Assembly: GCA_938743325.2 (NCBI GenBank)
Contig: OW568863.1
Location: 1,240,001-1,304,000, forward strand
DNA length: 64,000 bases
Reading direction: 5' to 3'
Origin: Pycnococcus provasolii
Lineage: Eukaryota > Chlorophyta > Pseudoscourfieldiophyceae > Pseudoscourfieldiales > Pycnococcaceae
Shown here piece by piece: positions 10,151 through 19,217 of this stretch. Every line of letters starts with the position of its first letter. Position 1 is the stretch's first letter. A model generated the notes under the pieces. That model saw only the letters and a program-made list of their open reading frames with translations. It did not search any database and was not told where the DNA came from. The position numbers were made by a program, and so were the translations under genes.

Positions 10151-13100
10151 ATGGCGGGCATGCTGAAGAGCATGTTCACCGCGGCAGGCGCGTCGTCCGT
10201 CGCCCTCCCGCCGCCTCCAGACCGCCTGGAAACTGCCGTGAATGCAGGCGACGCTCAGCGATCCCCACCACCCTTGGCGCGCCCTCTGCCCGGACTCCCC
10301 GCCTGCGCCTGCGCGCTCGCGGCGCACGCGCTGCAGCGCGTCGTCGCCGTCGCATGCGCGGACGGAAGAATTGTGCTCCGCTCGGGAACAGGCGCGGCGT
10401 TGGCGCTGCCCGCACCCGCGCTACCAAAGCCGCGCGATGAAAGTGCGCCTCGGCGTGTCGTCTTCGCGCCACATGCGACGCACGTCATGACGGTGATTGT
10501 CGGCGAAGCGCTCGACGTGTGGAGTCTGCGGGAGAAGTGTGCGCTCGTGCTCGACGATAAGCTTGCAAATGTGCTCCTCACCGACGAAACGTGCAGACCC
10601 ACGTCCGCCTGCTTCGTCGCCGAGTCGTTCGTGGTCATCGGCACCAAAATGGGAAACCTGATATTTGCGCGATGCGACTCCACCAGCTCAACCGTCGTGC
10701 ACGTCGGCGATATGCATGATATTCTCGGTGAAGGTCAGGAAGGTGGCGCGGTGACTGCAACGCTCGCGCTGCCGTGCAACGAGTCCACCGCATCGAAGAG
10801 ATGTCACGTCGTACTGGGCTACGAGTTTGGAGCGGTGGTTGTGGTCGACGTCTTGCGGCGCCGGCGCGTCGGCGTGCGTGCTGCGCCGTTCGGGACGATC
10901 CGCGACGCGTGCTGGGCAGGTCACGCAACGCTTGCCACCGACGATCATGTGCTAGCCACATCGCACGATGGAGGAAATGTTCTACTGTGGCACGTGAAAC
11001 AGCCGCAGGATGCTGCCGCCGTGCCAACAACAACGGACGCCATCCAGACGCCTCACGCCAGCTGCCTCACGCCGTTTCGAAGGCTGTGCTGCACTGACCA
11101 GGGCGCGTCAATTTCGCGCGTCATCGGACACGTCAGCGACACGGCTGATGGCGTGCTTCGAATATGGACGCTGGCTAAATCGACCGGCGATACCCTCGGC
11201 GGATTGTCAGCTTTCGAAGTCAAGCACGACAGGACGACGGATGTTGCCGGCGCTGACGACGTGGACGAGGACGCTTGGACTCTTCGTCCACCCGACGCGC
11301 CGTCGCGCATGTACCCACCCTTTGGTGGCGAACTTGATGCCTGCGTGGGTTGGAAAAGTAGCGTCGCCGTACTCTGCGAGGGAGGTGCGCTGGCAAGCTG
11401 GTCTCTCGACGATGGCGGCGAAGGTGTGCCGGTTCTTGACACAAGTGGTGTTCTCGATGGCAGTCAACCTGCCGACATGGACGATGGCGGCGTGTCGACC
11501 GTCGCAGTTCGTCTGTTCGTCGCAGATGGTCCTGGCATTCGTGCCATCACTGAGCCACGCCTGCCTGGTGTGGAGTGGCAAGCACGCGCTTGGATCGAGC
11601 CTAGTGCAACGCCGGAGGAGGACACGGCGTCGTCGTCGGCGTCGTCGGCGCGGCCGACGTCCGACGTGTGCTACGTGCAGACATTCCCATCTGAAGCAAT
11701 CCTTGTCGCTGGACTTGGATCAGGTGCAGCTTGGTTTTTCCGTGAGCTCGTTGAAGGCGGTGATGGTGACGATGGCGGTGGCAATGACGCGGAGGGTGAT
11801 GGCCTTGGCCCCGCATTCGTTCCCGAAGTTGCATCGCCGACGCACATGGCAAAGAGGAGCAGCAGTGGTGGTTGGGATGCAATGCTCTGCGTTCATTCAC
11901 TGCACGCTTGCCCAATCGTGGCAGCGGACGTCGCCCAAAATGCGACGGCAGTCGTCCTTTGTGACGAGGGTGGAACCGTCTCTGTGGTGGATTTGCTGCC
12001 TGAACCCGTGCTGCGCTGGGTGGCTCAGTCTGAATTAGGCGGTGCGGGCAACGGCGGACGCTACGGCGTTGCATTTGCCGGCGACAATCGTGCCGGCAGC
12101 GACGACAACACGACGACCACATCGTCATCCGCCGTCGTCGTGTGCGACCCCAGTGCAACGATCGTGAGCCTCTCGGCATCGCGTGGCGAGGCTGAGGCGC
12201 GCATGCATCCCAAGGCGACGAACGAGAAGACTTTGACTCTCGCGGCGCTTGCTATTGACGGCACACCCGCAGCTCAATCCTCAGGCGACGCTCCGCTCGT
12301 GCTGCTCGTCACGGACGTTGCCACCCGCGTGTACCCACTTCCGGGCGTACGGAGGGGCGATAAAACGACGTTAAAGAAGCTTGCCAGCCACAGCGGTGAG
12401 CCGTACCAAGCAGCACGCGTGGTGTCGCTTTCTGGTGCACCGGGACTAGTCCTCGTGTCGACAAGCGGTGCTGTGTCGCTTGTTTCTCTTCCCAATCTTG
12501 TGGCTGTACGCCATCTGGATGCATCGTCGTGGCTCCGCGCACCACCATCTGATCTCACCACCCCGCGTCGTATTCTGCTCACGGAAGCGGGTACGGCACT
12601 GCTTGCGTGGGATGGCTCGGAGGCTGTGCTTACACACGCCGCACCAAGCCAGGCCGAGTGCTCAGCAGCTACGGCAGCAACGAGCATTTTCGACGTCGAC
12701 CTTGCGCGTGCCATCGAGGCTGGCGAGCACGAGGCGTCGCGGAGAAGGGGTCTGGCACGTCAAGAGGCGGCGACGGTGGCTGAGAAGGAAAGAAGGAAGA
12801 GTCAGGAACGACCTGCCCCCGTGCGCACTGGCATGCTCGGCGGGCTGGGCGGGCTTGCGGACAAGGCGAAGGCTGCGGCTGCTGCGGCGATGGAGAAGGC
12901 GCGAGGTGGAAGTCCCTCTGCAGCAAAGGCGAGGGCGGCGGCGGAGAGGGAGAAGGAGATGGAATCTACACCGTCACTTCTGGATTTCTTCGACCCAGCA
13001 GCGGCTGCTAATGCTACTGCCTCGGCTTCCCCCACGTTGGCACGCAGGGAGCTTCTCACGCGAACCTCGTCAGGTGGCTCGGCGTCGGCGGCGGCGTCGT

Positions 13101-13345
13101 CGCCTCGTTCCCCGGCTGCTAGGAGCGTTGACGACATCAAGCGCGCGTACGGACGACCGACAACCGATGCCAACCGAGCTGCGCGCGCGGCAAGCGACGC
13201 GATGCACGAGAATCGGCGCAAACTGGAAGAGCGCGGGGAAAAGTTGGAGGAGCTTGCTGACAAAACAGCCCAGCTCGAGAATGAAGCTGCCGATTTTGCC
13301 TCGGCAGCACGGAAGCTGCGTGAGCAGCAGGAGCGGTGGTTTTAG
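10151..13345 (+). CDS. Tomosyn / lethal giant larvae-type WD40 protein with R-SNARE tail
   Basis: 1064 residues. Most of the protein is WD40-type beta-propeller sequence. The last ~65 residues form an R-SNARE coiled coil (RKLEERGEKLEELADKTAQL, then FASAARKLREQQERW), with the zero-layer Arg in LEERG. Two propellers plus a VAMP-like tail define tomosyn (STXBP5)/Sro7 proteins, which bind syntaxin/SNAP-25-type SNAREs and control exocytosis. There is no C-terminal membrane anchor, as in tomosyn. The region before the SNARE motif (about 890-1000) is Ala/Glu/Lys-rich. The ATG at 10151 is chosen over an upstream GTG-initiated frame because it starts just before the propeller and leaves a 186-bp gap after the pfkB gene. 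Confidence 0.88.
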   Translation: MAGMLKSMFTAAGASSVALPPPPDRLETAVNAGDAQRSPPPLARPLPGLPACACALAAHALQRVVAVACADGRIVLRSGTGAALALPAPALPKPRDESAPRRVVFAPHATHVMTVIVGEALDVWSLREKCALVLDDKLANVLLTDETCRPTSACFVAESFVVIGTKMGNLIFARCDSTSSTVVHVGDMHDILGEGQEGGAVTATLALPCNESTASKRCHVVLGYEFGAVVVVDVLRRRRVGVRAAPFGTIRDACWAGHATLATDDHVLATSHDGGNVLLWHVKQPQDAAAVPTTTDAIQTPHASCLTPFRRLCCTDQGASISRVIGHVSDTADGVLRIWTLAKSTGDTLGGLSAFEVKHDRTTDVAGADDVDEDAWTLRPPDAPSRMYPPFGGELDACVGWKSSVAVLCEGGALASWSLDDGGEGVPVLDTSGVLDGSQPADMDDGGVSTVAVRLFVADGPGIRAITEPRLPGVEWQARAWIEPSATPEEDTASSSASSARPTSDVCYVQTFPSEAILVAGLGSGAAWFFRELVEGGDGDDGGGNDAEGDGLGPAFVPEVASPTHMAKRSSSGGWDAMLCVHSLHACPIVAADVAQNATAVVLCDEGGTVSVVDLLPEPVLRWVAQSELGGAGNGGRYGVAFAGDNRAGSDDNTTTTSSSAVVVCDPSATIVSLSASRGEAEARMHPKATNEKTLTLAALAIDGTPAAQSSGDAPLVLLVTDVATRVYPLPGVRRGDKTTLKKLASHSGEPYQAARVVSLSGAPGLVLVSTSGAVSLVSLPNLVAVRHLDASSWLRAPPSDLTTPRRILLTEAGTALLAWDGSEAVLTHAAPSQAECSAATAATSIFDVDLARAIEAGEHEASRRRGLARQEAATVAEKERRKSQERPAPVRTGMLGGLGGLADKAKAAAAAAMEKARGGSPSAAKARAAAEREKEMESTPSLLDFFDPAAAANATASASPTLARRELLTRTSSGGSASAAASSPRSPAARSVDDIKRAYGRPTTDANRAARAASDAMHENRRKLEERGEKLEELADKTAQLENEAADFASAARKLREQQERWF

Positions 13346-13358
13346 GCCGGCATAGGCG

Positions 13359-13382
13359 AAGTAAAGTACATTCCATTACTGA
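13359..13382. repeat. 24-bp sequence shared with 59378-59401
   Basis: Core GTAAAGTACATTCCATTAC. The 24 bp are identical to 59378-59401, with unrelated flanks. Both copies lie between the stop codons of convergent genes. Confidence 0.85.
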
Positions 13383-13391
13383 GTAAGCAAA

Positions 13392-14507
13392 TCACAGGCT
13401 CAAGTAGCTGATGAGCGCTTCGTATAGCTCTGGAGTATCAATTGACTTGTAACTTTTCTGCCCGTCGTCGGCTCGCTGAAGTCCTTCGAGCAGCGCAAGT
13501 TTCGCATCCTTTGGAAACTCGTCGAGCTTGTCGACGTAGGTCTTGACGGTGAACAGGATGAAGTCGTCGTTAATGGGAAGGCGGGTGAGCGTTTCATACT
13601 CGACGCGAACGTACAACTCTTTCGCGCCTTCCGGTGTTGTCGGCACTGGTTGCGTGGTGTCGAAATAGCTGGTATGCCCAGCCTTGGCATCGAGCTCGTC
13701 AGCGGCAATTCTCTCCTCGAATCTGGGGTGCCACGGCACATCGGTCGTGATGACGTCGTCGAAGTTCTGGAAAGCAAAATTGGCGCGATAAAGCGGTCGG
13801 TCGACGTTCAGGTTGTCGAAAGCACGGCGCACAGCCGCCGCCATCTCGGGATACCATGGCACAGGCTCGTGCAGGCTCAGGAGTCCTTTGTTCTTTCGCT
13901 TCACGGGGTCGAAGCTAAAGCAGCTCGCCCCTGCGACGAACACGTACCCTTCTGGGTGTTCCGGTGTCGCTCGCATGAGAAAGATGTCCTCCTGTATGAT
14001 ACTCGCGAGCGCGACGAACGCGCCGAGTCCCGTTGTGTGATCTTTGTCGTATGCAGTCTCTACGGCTGTGCGTGGTTTCACCTTGTGTTTGTCGACGTCA
14101 TATTTATCCGGGTACCTTTTCGCGAGCCACGTCGTCGCGTTGTTCCACAGTTCTTTGGCCGCCGCGTCTGCGCCATCGTCCCAGACGAGCGGCGATCCTT
14201 GTTTGTTTGGTGTCGCTTTTTCGAGGAGTCGCGCCTTGGTGCATATTTGTTCGTTCCATTTCCTGAAGGTGCACTGTTCGAGCCACGCGACTTCTAGGGG
14301 TAGTTTTCTGAGTCCAGGCCCGACCCGCGCGCCGTTCGCCCACATGAACCGCGCCGCTGACGGGAACTCCAAGGACTCGAAGTGCTCGAGTGGGAACGGC
14401 GACCGGCTCTGCGCAGAGACCCGGACATGGTTTCTACTAAAGGTATGACGAAGAATCCTGCTTCGAGGAGAAGAAGTGGACACATTAGGAGAGGAGCACG
14501 CGGCCAT
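13392..14507 (-). CDS. DUF3445 protein (haem-dependent oxidative N-demethylase-like)
   Basis: 371 residues. The central segment YVFVAGASCFSFDPVKRKNK followed by LLSLHEPVPWYPEM is the hallmark of DUF3445, and TDVPWHPRFEERI and RVEYETLTRLP follow in the usual order. Family members characterised in bacteria are haem-dependent oxidative N-demethylases; fungal members are of unknown role. The first ~35 residues (Ser/Arg-rich, no acids) could be an organelle-targeting peptide. The ATG at 14507 is the first in frame. The gene converges on tomosyn with only 46 bp between stops and diverges from GRWD1. Confidence 0.8.
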   Translation of the reverse strand: MAACSSPNVSTSSPRSRILRHTFSRNHVRVSAQSRSPFPLEHFESLEFPSAARFMWANGARVGPGLRKLPLEVAWLEQCTFRKWNEQICTKARLLEKATPNKQGSPLVWDDGADAAAKELWNNATTWLAKRYPDKYDVDKHKVKPRTAVETAYDKDHTTGLGAFVALASIIQEDIFLMRATPEHPEGYVFVAGASCFSFDPVKRKNKGLLSLHEPVPWYPEMAAAVRRAFDNLNVDRPLYRANFAFQNFDDVITTDVPWHPRFEERIAADELDAKAGHTSYFDTTQPVPTTPEGAKELYVRVEYETLTRLPINDDFILFTVKTYVDKLDEFPKDAKLALLEGLQRADDGQKSYKSIDTPELYEALISYLSL

Positions 14508-14896
14508 GGCAAACTCTCAAAGGTTGTTTTGGGCGGATGTTTCGTTTTCGTCGTCTCGAGAGGGAAACACTGGGAATAAAATATCTAACCTTCTTTTGTT
14601 CCCCGAGCACGAACCGAAGTCCGAAGATTTGAGAACTCAGGTTGATTGAAGAAGAAGAAGCCCTGATTGGGTGATGAAACAAACCCCGAATAATCATATC
14701 ATCCGTTCCCCTGTTGAAACCCCCAATCAAGTTTCCCCTCGTTCCATACTTCATTCCATACTTCATCACTACTTCCAGTTCCAGCCTTCTATTCAGCGCC
14801 GCCATTCGCGTTCGTTCCCCCTGTTCACTCTCTCACGTGTCTGTCCCTTTCATCGGGTTCCCTCATCACTTCGTCTGTATCTGTCTATCTGTCACC
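14508..14896. promoter_or_regulatory. Divergent promoter region with AACCCCGAA motif
   Basis: Gap between the starts of the DUF3445 gene (-) and GRWD1 (+). It holds AAACCCCGAATAATC near 14681-14695, AT-rich stretches and a C/T-rich segment before the GRWD1 ATG. No gene is seen. Confidence 0.5.
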
Positions 14897-16615
14897 ATGC
14901 CGCTCCCTTCGTCGTCAAGGAAGGACTCCAAGAACAATGCAAAGTCAAAGTCGAAGAAAGCTCATCGAAAGTCACCCTCGAAGAAAGGTCAGAAGGATGA
15001 CATGCACCTGGAGGAGGAGCAGGAGGAGGGGGAACCAACACCAGCAGTACGACCTGGAGTGTACCTGCCGTTCGCAAGCGCAAACGCAAACGCACGCGCG
15101 AATCCAGAGGCGGCGGCGGCGGCTGCACACGCGGCAGCAGATGACGACGAGGCGATGGAGGACTACGGCGCGGCGGAACTCGAGTACGACCCGACGGCGT
15201 ACGACTGCCTGCACGCGCTCGCTTTCGAATGGCCGTGCCTATCGTTCGACGTACTCAGAGACGCGCTAGGGGAAGGAAGGAAGGCGTTCCCGCACGCAAT
15301 GTACGTCGTCGCAGGAACGCAGGCGGATGCCGCGAACAAAAATTGCCTTGTCGTTGCCAGACTTACGAACCTAGGCCAGGGAAGACACGGCATGCGAAGG
15401 GGAAAGAACGCCAAAAAATCGAGGCACGACGACAGCTCGGACGACGAAGACGAAGAAGACAGCTCGGACGAAGGTGACTACAGCTCAGACGAAGACGAAG
15501 ACAGCTCGGACGAAGAAGGAGGAGAAGGGGGAGGATTTCAGGACGCGGCGATGCAAGCGGCTGGTGCAGGCGGATCCGCGGCGGACGAAAGGCCGAGGCT
15601 TTCGTGCCGGCTCGTCGCACATCACGGAGGTGTGAACCGCGTGCGCTCCATGCCGCAGCTACCAAACGTCGTCGCGACGTGGGGCGAGACGGGTGCCGTA
15701 CAGATCTGGGACGTCAGCGCGCAGCTCGCATCCATCGCGGCGGAGGATGCGTCGGAACCCCGCAAGCACGCGCCCACCGGGAGCCAGAGCACGACCGCAC
15801 CGCTTCGAGTCGCGCCCCTGCATGCCTTCACAGGCCACCGAGACGAGGGGTACGCCATCGGCTGGAGTCCCGTCGCACGCGGCGCTCTGGCGAGTGGCGG
15901 GTGCGACGGCGCCATCTACATGTACGACCCCGCGGAGTCGTGCGCGTCGTGGTCGGTACCTTCGACGCCATTCCAGGGACACGGAGGAAGCGTCGAGGAC
16001 ATCGCGTGGTCGCCCACGGAGGCTGGTGTGTTTGCAAGTGTTGGAACGGACGCGACGCTTCGCATCTGGGACGCGCGCAAGCGCAACGGTGCCGCGCTCG
16101 TTGCGAAAGTCAGCCCAGGATGTGACGTCAACGTGCTATCGTGGAATGCGCTGGCATCGATGATGGTTTTGACTGGCGATGACGACGGGCGATGTCGCGT
16201 TTGGGATCTCCGCAACTTTGGCGGTGGCGGAGGGGCGCCGGCGGCGTCAGAGTTCACGCCGTCAGCCGTCGCGGATCTGCACTACCCGCGAGGTGCCGCG
16301 GTGACCTCCGTGGAGTGGAGCCCTCACGAGTCGAGCGTGTTCGTCGCGTCGTCGAGTGCGGGCGTCGTGAACTTGTGGGATCTCAGCCTAGAGGCTGATC
16401 CCACGGAGGAGTTGGAGCTGCGCGACCAGTTGGGCACGCGCGGGCAGGATGCGATTGCGCCCGACGACCTGCCACCTCAGCTTCTTTTTGTGCACCAAGG
16501 ACAGAGCGACATCAAGGAGTCGAAGTTTCACTCGCAGATTCCGCGCATGGTGCTCTCCACAGCTGCAGACGGCTTCAACGTGTGGATGCCTTCAAATACC
16601 GGCGAATTTGTGTAA
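14897..16615 (+). CDS. GRWD1: GRWD1/Rrb1 glutamate-rich WD40 ribosome-assembly factor
   Basis: 572 residues. Order: basic Lys/Ser-rich head (1-40), EYDPTAYDCLHALAFEWPCL (the CAF1C/H4-binding-type segment typical of GRWD1), an Asp/Ser/Glu-rich acidic stretch (about 170-225), then WD40 blades including DATLRIWDAR, GRCRVWDLR and VVNLWDLS, and a C-terminal QGQSDIKESKFH block that matches the family end. In yeast (Rrb1) and animals the protein is a dedicated chaperone of ribosomal protein L3 in the nucleolus. A frame open upstream lacks an ATG before 14897; that ATG lies in a TCACCATGC context. Confidence 0.93.
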   Translation: MPLPSSSRKDSKNNAKSKSKKAHRKSPSKKGQKDDMHLEEEQEEGEPTPAVRPGVYLPFASANANARANPEAAAAAAHAAADDDEAMEDYGAAELEYDPTAYDCLHALAFEWPCLSFDVLRDALGEGRKAFPHAMYVVAGTQADAANKNCLVVARLTNLGQGRHGMRRGKNAKKSRHDDSSDDEDEEDSSDEGDYSSDEDEDSSDEEGGEGGGFQDAAMQAAGAGGSAADERPRLSCRLVAHHGGVNRVRSMPQLPNVVATWGETGAVQIWDVSAQLASIAAEDASEPRKHAPTGSQSTTAPLRVAPLHAFTGHRDEGYAIGWSPVARGALASGGCDGAIYMYDPAESCASWSVPSTPFQGHGGSVEDIAWSPTEAGVFASVGTDATLRIWDARKRNGAALVAKVSPGCDVNVLSWNALASMMVLTGDDDGRCRVWDLRNFGGGGGAPAASEFTPSAVADLHYPRGAAVTSVEWSPHESSVFVASSSAGVVNLWDLSLEADPTEELELRDQLGTRGQDAIAPDDLPPQLLFVHQGQSDIKESKFHSQIPRMVLSTAADGFNVWMPSNTGEFV

Positions 16616-17461
16616 CTTATCATCTTTTTTTTTAAATTTCTAACCCAACGCCGTCGTCAAAGATTCCCGCCGCCGGCCGCGCACACGAGGCATATGAAGT
16701 GATACACTGCGGGGAATATCTGCGACACCGCGTTGAGCAACCCCTTGTCTCGGTCGCTGATTACGATATTGCCCTTACGCATGTAGCACGAAAGCCCTGC
16801 TTCTTGCAGCACCTTGCAAAACCACGTCCGGCTTGCCGTTCGCGCCGGTGAGACCCTTCGAGTCGGTGGTTTCGCCCTTCCCGAAGCCGACAAGCTCGGC
16901 TACCTTTAACTCCGTCATATTTTCGTCATTCGGCACGGCCCAAGAGGTGCCATGGAGCACGCCGTGCTCCGTACTGTCGCCCATCGTCTATCTCGTCCTT
17001 CTTTTTCCCGTTCACACAAGCCACGGCGCCATGGTACTTGTAGTTGCTAAGTCCGCACCGGAAGTTGAGCACCTCGTTCGTTGTCGAACTTTGAGGCCGC
17101 CGCCGCGCGTGCCAAGGCGGCAGCCGAGGGCCCGAGGCGGCATCGCTAGGCGCCGGCGACGAGGCGGCAAAGGAAGAGGCGAAGGCGGCGGAGACCGAGC
17201 ACGCCCGGATGAATCGCAAGAGCAGGCAGGCGTCCAAGGCGAAGTTGGAGGCCGCCGCGCGAGCGGGATCCCCAAAGTCCCACCAAAGTCCAGTCCCCCT
17301 GGCCCCTGCGATCTCCAATTTACAAGAAGGTTCCACAGCGAATCCCCAAAAAATGGAAAGCACATCCGGTATTTCCGTTTTCCTCACATTCGTTCCCTTC
17401 CCTCTCTCTCCCTCGTGTTCGACGGAGACACGTGCCGTCGGTGTGGTTTCACAACACGGCC
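16616..17461. other. Intergenic region with a DNA-transposon relic and promoter of the SDR-CIA30 gene
   Basis: An 846-bp gap. Its left part carries a MULE transposase fragment on the minus strand (16657-16893, perhaps extending to about 17060). The right part, up to 17461, is the presumed promoter and holds CGAATCCCCAAAAAATGG near 17339. Confidence 0.5.
16657..16893 (-). pseudogene. Fragment of a Mutator-like (MULE) DDE transposase
   Basis: A 78-codon reading frame contains TWFCKVLQEAGLSC, NIVISDRDKGLLNAVSQIFP and AVYHFICLVC. These match the MULE transposase core (F..L..., SDrxkGL..Av...FP...h..C), whose second catalytic Asp lies in the SDR/K motif. The rest of the domain (first Asp, C-terminal Glu, SWIM finger) is not found in any continuous frame. 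Another minus frame around 16990-17060 (CGLSNYKYHGAVACVNGKKK) may be a piece of the zinc-binding N-terminal part. I read this as a decayed DNA transposon. A domesticated gene is unlikely because no long frame survives. Confidence 0.65.
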
Positions 17462-19138
17462 ATGCCCCTCGCCCCCTGCGCTCGCGCTCCTGCTCAACCA
17501 CGTCGGTACCGCGTGCTCTGCTCGTCGTCGTCGTCGTCGTCGTCGCCAGGGTGGAACCCGTTCCAGTTTGTACGAACCGTGCTCTTCTTCAACAAACCGC
17601 AGCTGAAGAACCCGTTCGACAGCCTCACGTCTCAAACAGAATCCGCGCCTGCGACGGGTGGTACGATGGGAAAAAGAAGGGCGCTCGTCGCGGGTGCCAC
17701 AGGCGGGACGGGGAAGAGAATCACGGAGCAGCTCGTCAAGCAGGGATGGGACGTGCGATGCCTCGTGCGTGACGTACCCAAAGCGAAGGAAATGCTGGGG
17801 GAAAACGTAGACATCGTCGCCGCGGACATCACACAACCACGGACCGTTCAGCCGGCGTACTTCGACGACGTCGACGCAGCGTTCATATGCACGGCTGTCA
17901 AAGTCGCACCCAAGGAGGGAGACACGGAGGGCAGAAGCAAGTACTACCAGGGTATCGCCTTCTTTGAACCGGAGGTGGCGGAAAGCACTCCCGAGGCGGT
18001 GGAGCTGAGAGGGGCAGAGACGCTCGTGAACGAACTCAGGCGAGTGCTACCGCCGAGCGATGGCGTCGTGCTCGTGGAGCCGAGCACGGGAAGCACGCTG
18101 GGTGGTGCGCTCACGCAATGGGGCCCGATCGACGACGTCGTCATGGGAGGCGTGTCGGAGTCCACGCTCGTGGTCGAGCCGGGTGCGGGCGAGAGCGGTG
18201 AACCCGCCGCGGTGTTCCGAGGCGTCGTCAGGGAAGAGAACAACGGTGGATTCTGCGCGGTGAGGTCGACGAATGCAGAGCCGCCGGTGGACTTGTCGCG
18301 CTGCGATGGCCTCGCAATACGGCTCAAGGGGAATGGCCAGCGTCTCAAGGTGACACTGCGCACGGATACCGGGTGGGACGGAGTTCAGTGGTGTGCGAGC
18401 TTCGACACGCCAGATGGCGAGTGGTTCACCGCGCGCATCCCCTTCTCGGAATTCCGCCCCGTGTTTCGCGCGCAGATTGTAAAGGATCGTGGGCAGGTCG
18501 ACGCAAGCCGCGTCACATCTGTGCAGCTGATGCTGTCGAAATTCGAGTACGACGAGGGCGACGGGCGCGGGCTTCAGAAGAATCCGACGTTCCGTGCAGG
18601 GCCGTTCGCCATTCCCATCGCGGGCATTCGAGGATACGTCGCGGCGCCGAGGCTCGTGTACGTGAGCAGCGCAGGCGTAACGCGCTGGAATCGGCCAGGA
18701 ATCAACGTCGACGAGGAGCCTCCGGCTGTGAAAATGAATGACATGCTTGGTGGCATTCTTACCTACAAGCTCGCGGCGGAGGAGGTGGTACGCAACTCCG
18801 GGCTTCCGTTCGCGATCGTGCGTCCGTGCGCGCTGACGGAGGAGCCTCCTGGCGCGCCGCTCGAGGTGAGCCAGGGTGACGTCATTCGAGGCAAGATTAG
18901 CCGTGATGACGCCGCGGAACTCTGCGTCGGTCTGCTGAGCACGCCGGAGGCAAAGGAGACTACGTTCGAGCTAAAGTGCACGCTTCCTTTCTCCGAGCCG
19001 TGGACGGGCGAGCCGGCGGAGTCTCGCGACTGGGCATCGCTGCTGAAGGATGTCAAGCCATGGGTCACCGGGCGAACAGTGGACGACGGCAAGACGTACA
19101 CGGGCACAACGCCGGAGCGCGATGCGTCTCCCTGGTAA
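17462..19138 (+). CDS. Atypical SDR with inserted CIA30 domain, probably plastid
   Basis: 558 residues. Residues 1-60 (Ser/Arg/Pro-rich, eight consecutive Ser) look like a transit peptide. The Rossmann motif GATGGTGKRI begins near residue 78, and the NAD(P)-binding half is interrupted by a CIA30 (complex I intermediate-associated protein 30-like) domain: WGPIDDVVMGGVSES, EENNGGFCAVRS, DGLAIRLKGNGQRLKVTLRT. The SDR then resumes with VYVSSAGVTRWNRPG and FAIVRPCALTEEPPGAP. This matches the Arabidopsis At4g18810 type, related to but distinct from the psbA translation factor HCF173. The exact plastid role is unknown. The start is the first ATG in frame (17462); a GTG lies 30 bp upstream. Confidence 0.85.
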   Translation: MPLAPCARAPAQPRRYRVLCSSSSSSSSPGWNPFQFVRTVLFFNKPQLKNPFDSLTSQTESAPATGGTMGKRRALVAGATGGTGKRITEQLVKQGWDVRCLVRDVPKAKEMLGENVDIVAADITQPRTVQPAYFDDVDAAFICTAVKVAPKEGDTEGRSKYYQGIAFFEPEVAESTPEAVELRGAETLVNELRRVLPPSDGVVLVEPSTGSTLGGALTQWGPIDDVVMGGVSESTLVVEPGAGESGEPAAVFRGVVREENNGGFCAVRSTNAEPPVDLSRCDGLAIRLKGNGQRLKVTLRTDTGWDGVQWCASFDTPDGEWFTARIPFSEFRPVFRAQIVKDRGQVDASRVTSVQLMLSKFEYDEGDGRGLQKNPTFRAGPFAIPIAGIRGYVAAPRLVYVSSAGVTRWNRPGINVDEEPPAVKMNDMLGGILTYKLAAEEVVRNSGLPFAIVRPCALTEEPPGAPLEVSQGDVIRGKISRDDAAELCVGLLSTPEAKETTFELKCTLPFSEPWTGEPAESRDWASLLKDVKPWVTGRTVDDGKTYTGTTPERDASPW

Positions 19139-19217
19139 AATTTTTGTTCGTACGTTTGTTTGCTTGTTTTTTTTTCTGGTTTTAGAAATGTATGCGGAAA
19201 AAAATGTTACACAAACT

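Noticed and set aside
11010-12038. Second plus-strand frame inside tomosyn
   Set aside because: Overlaps the WD40 frame fully, no recognisable content.
17462-19138. HCF173 (psbA translation factor) for the SDR-CIA30 gene
   Set aside because: Sequence phrases match the At4g18810 type instead of HCF173.
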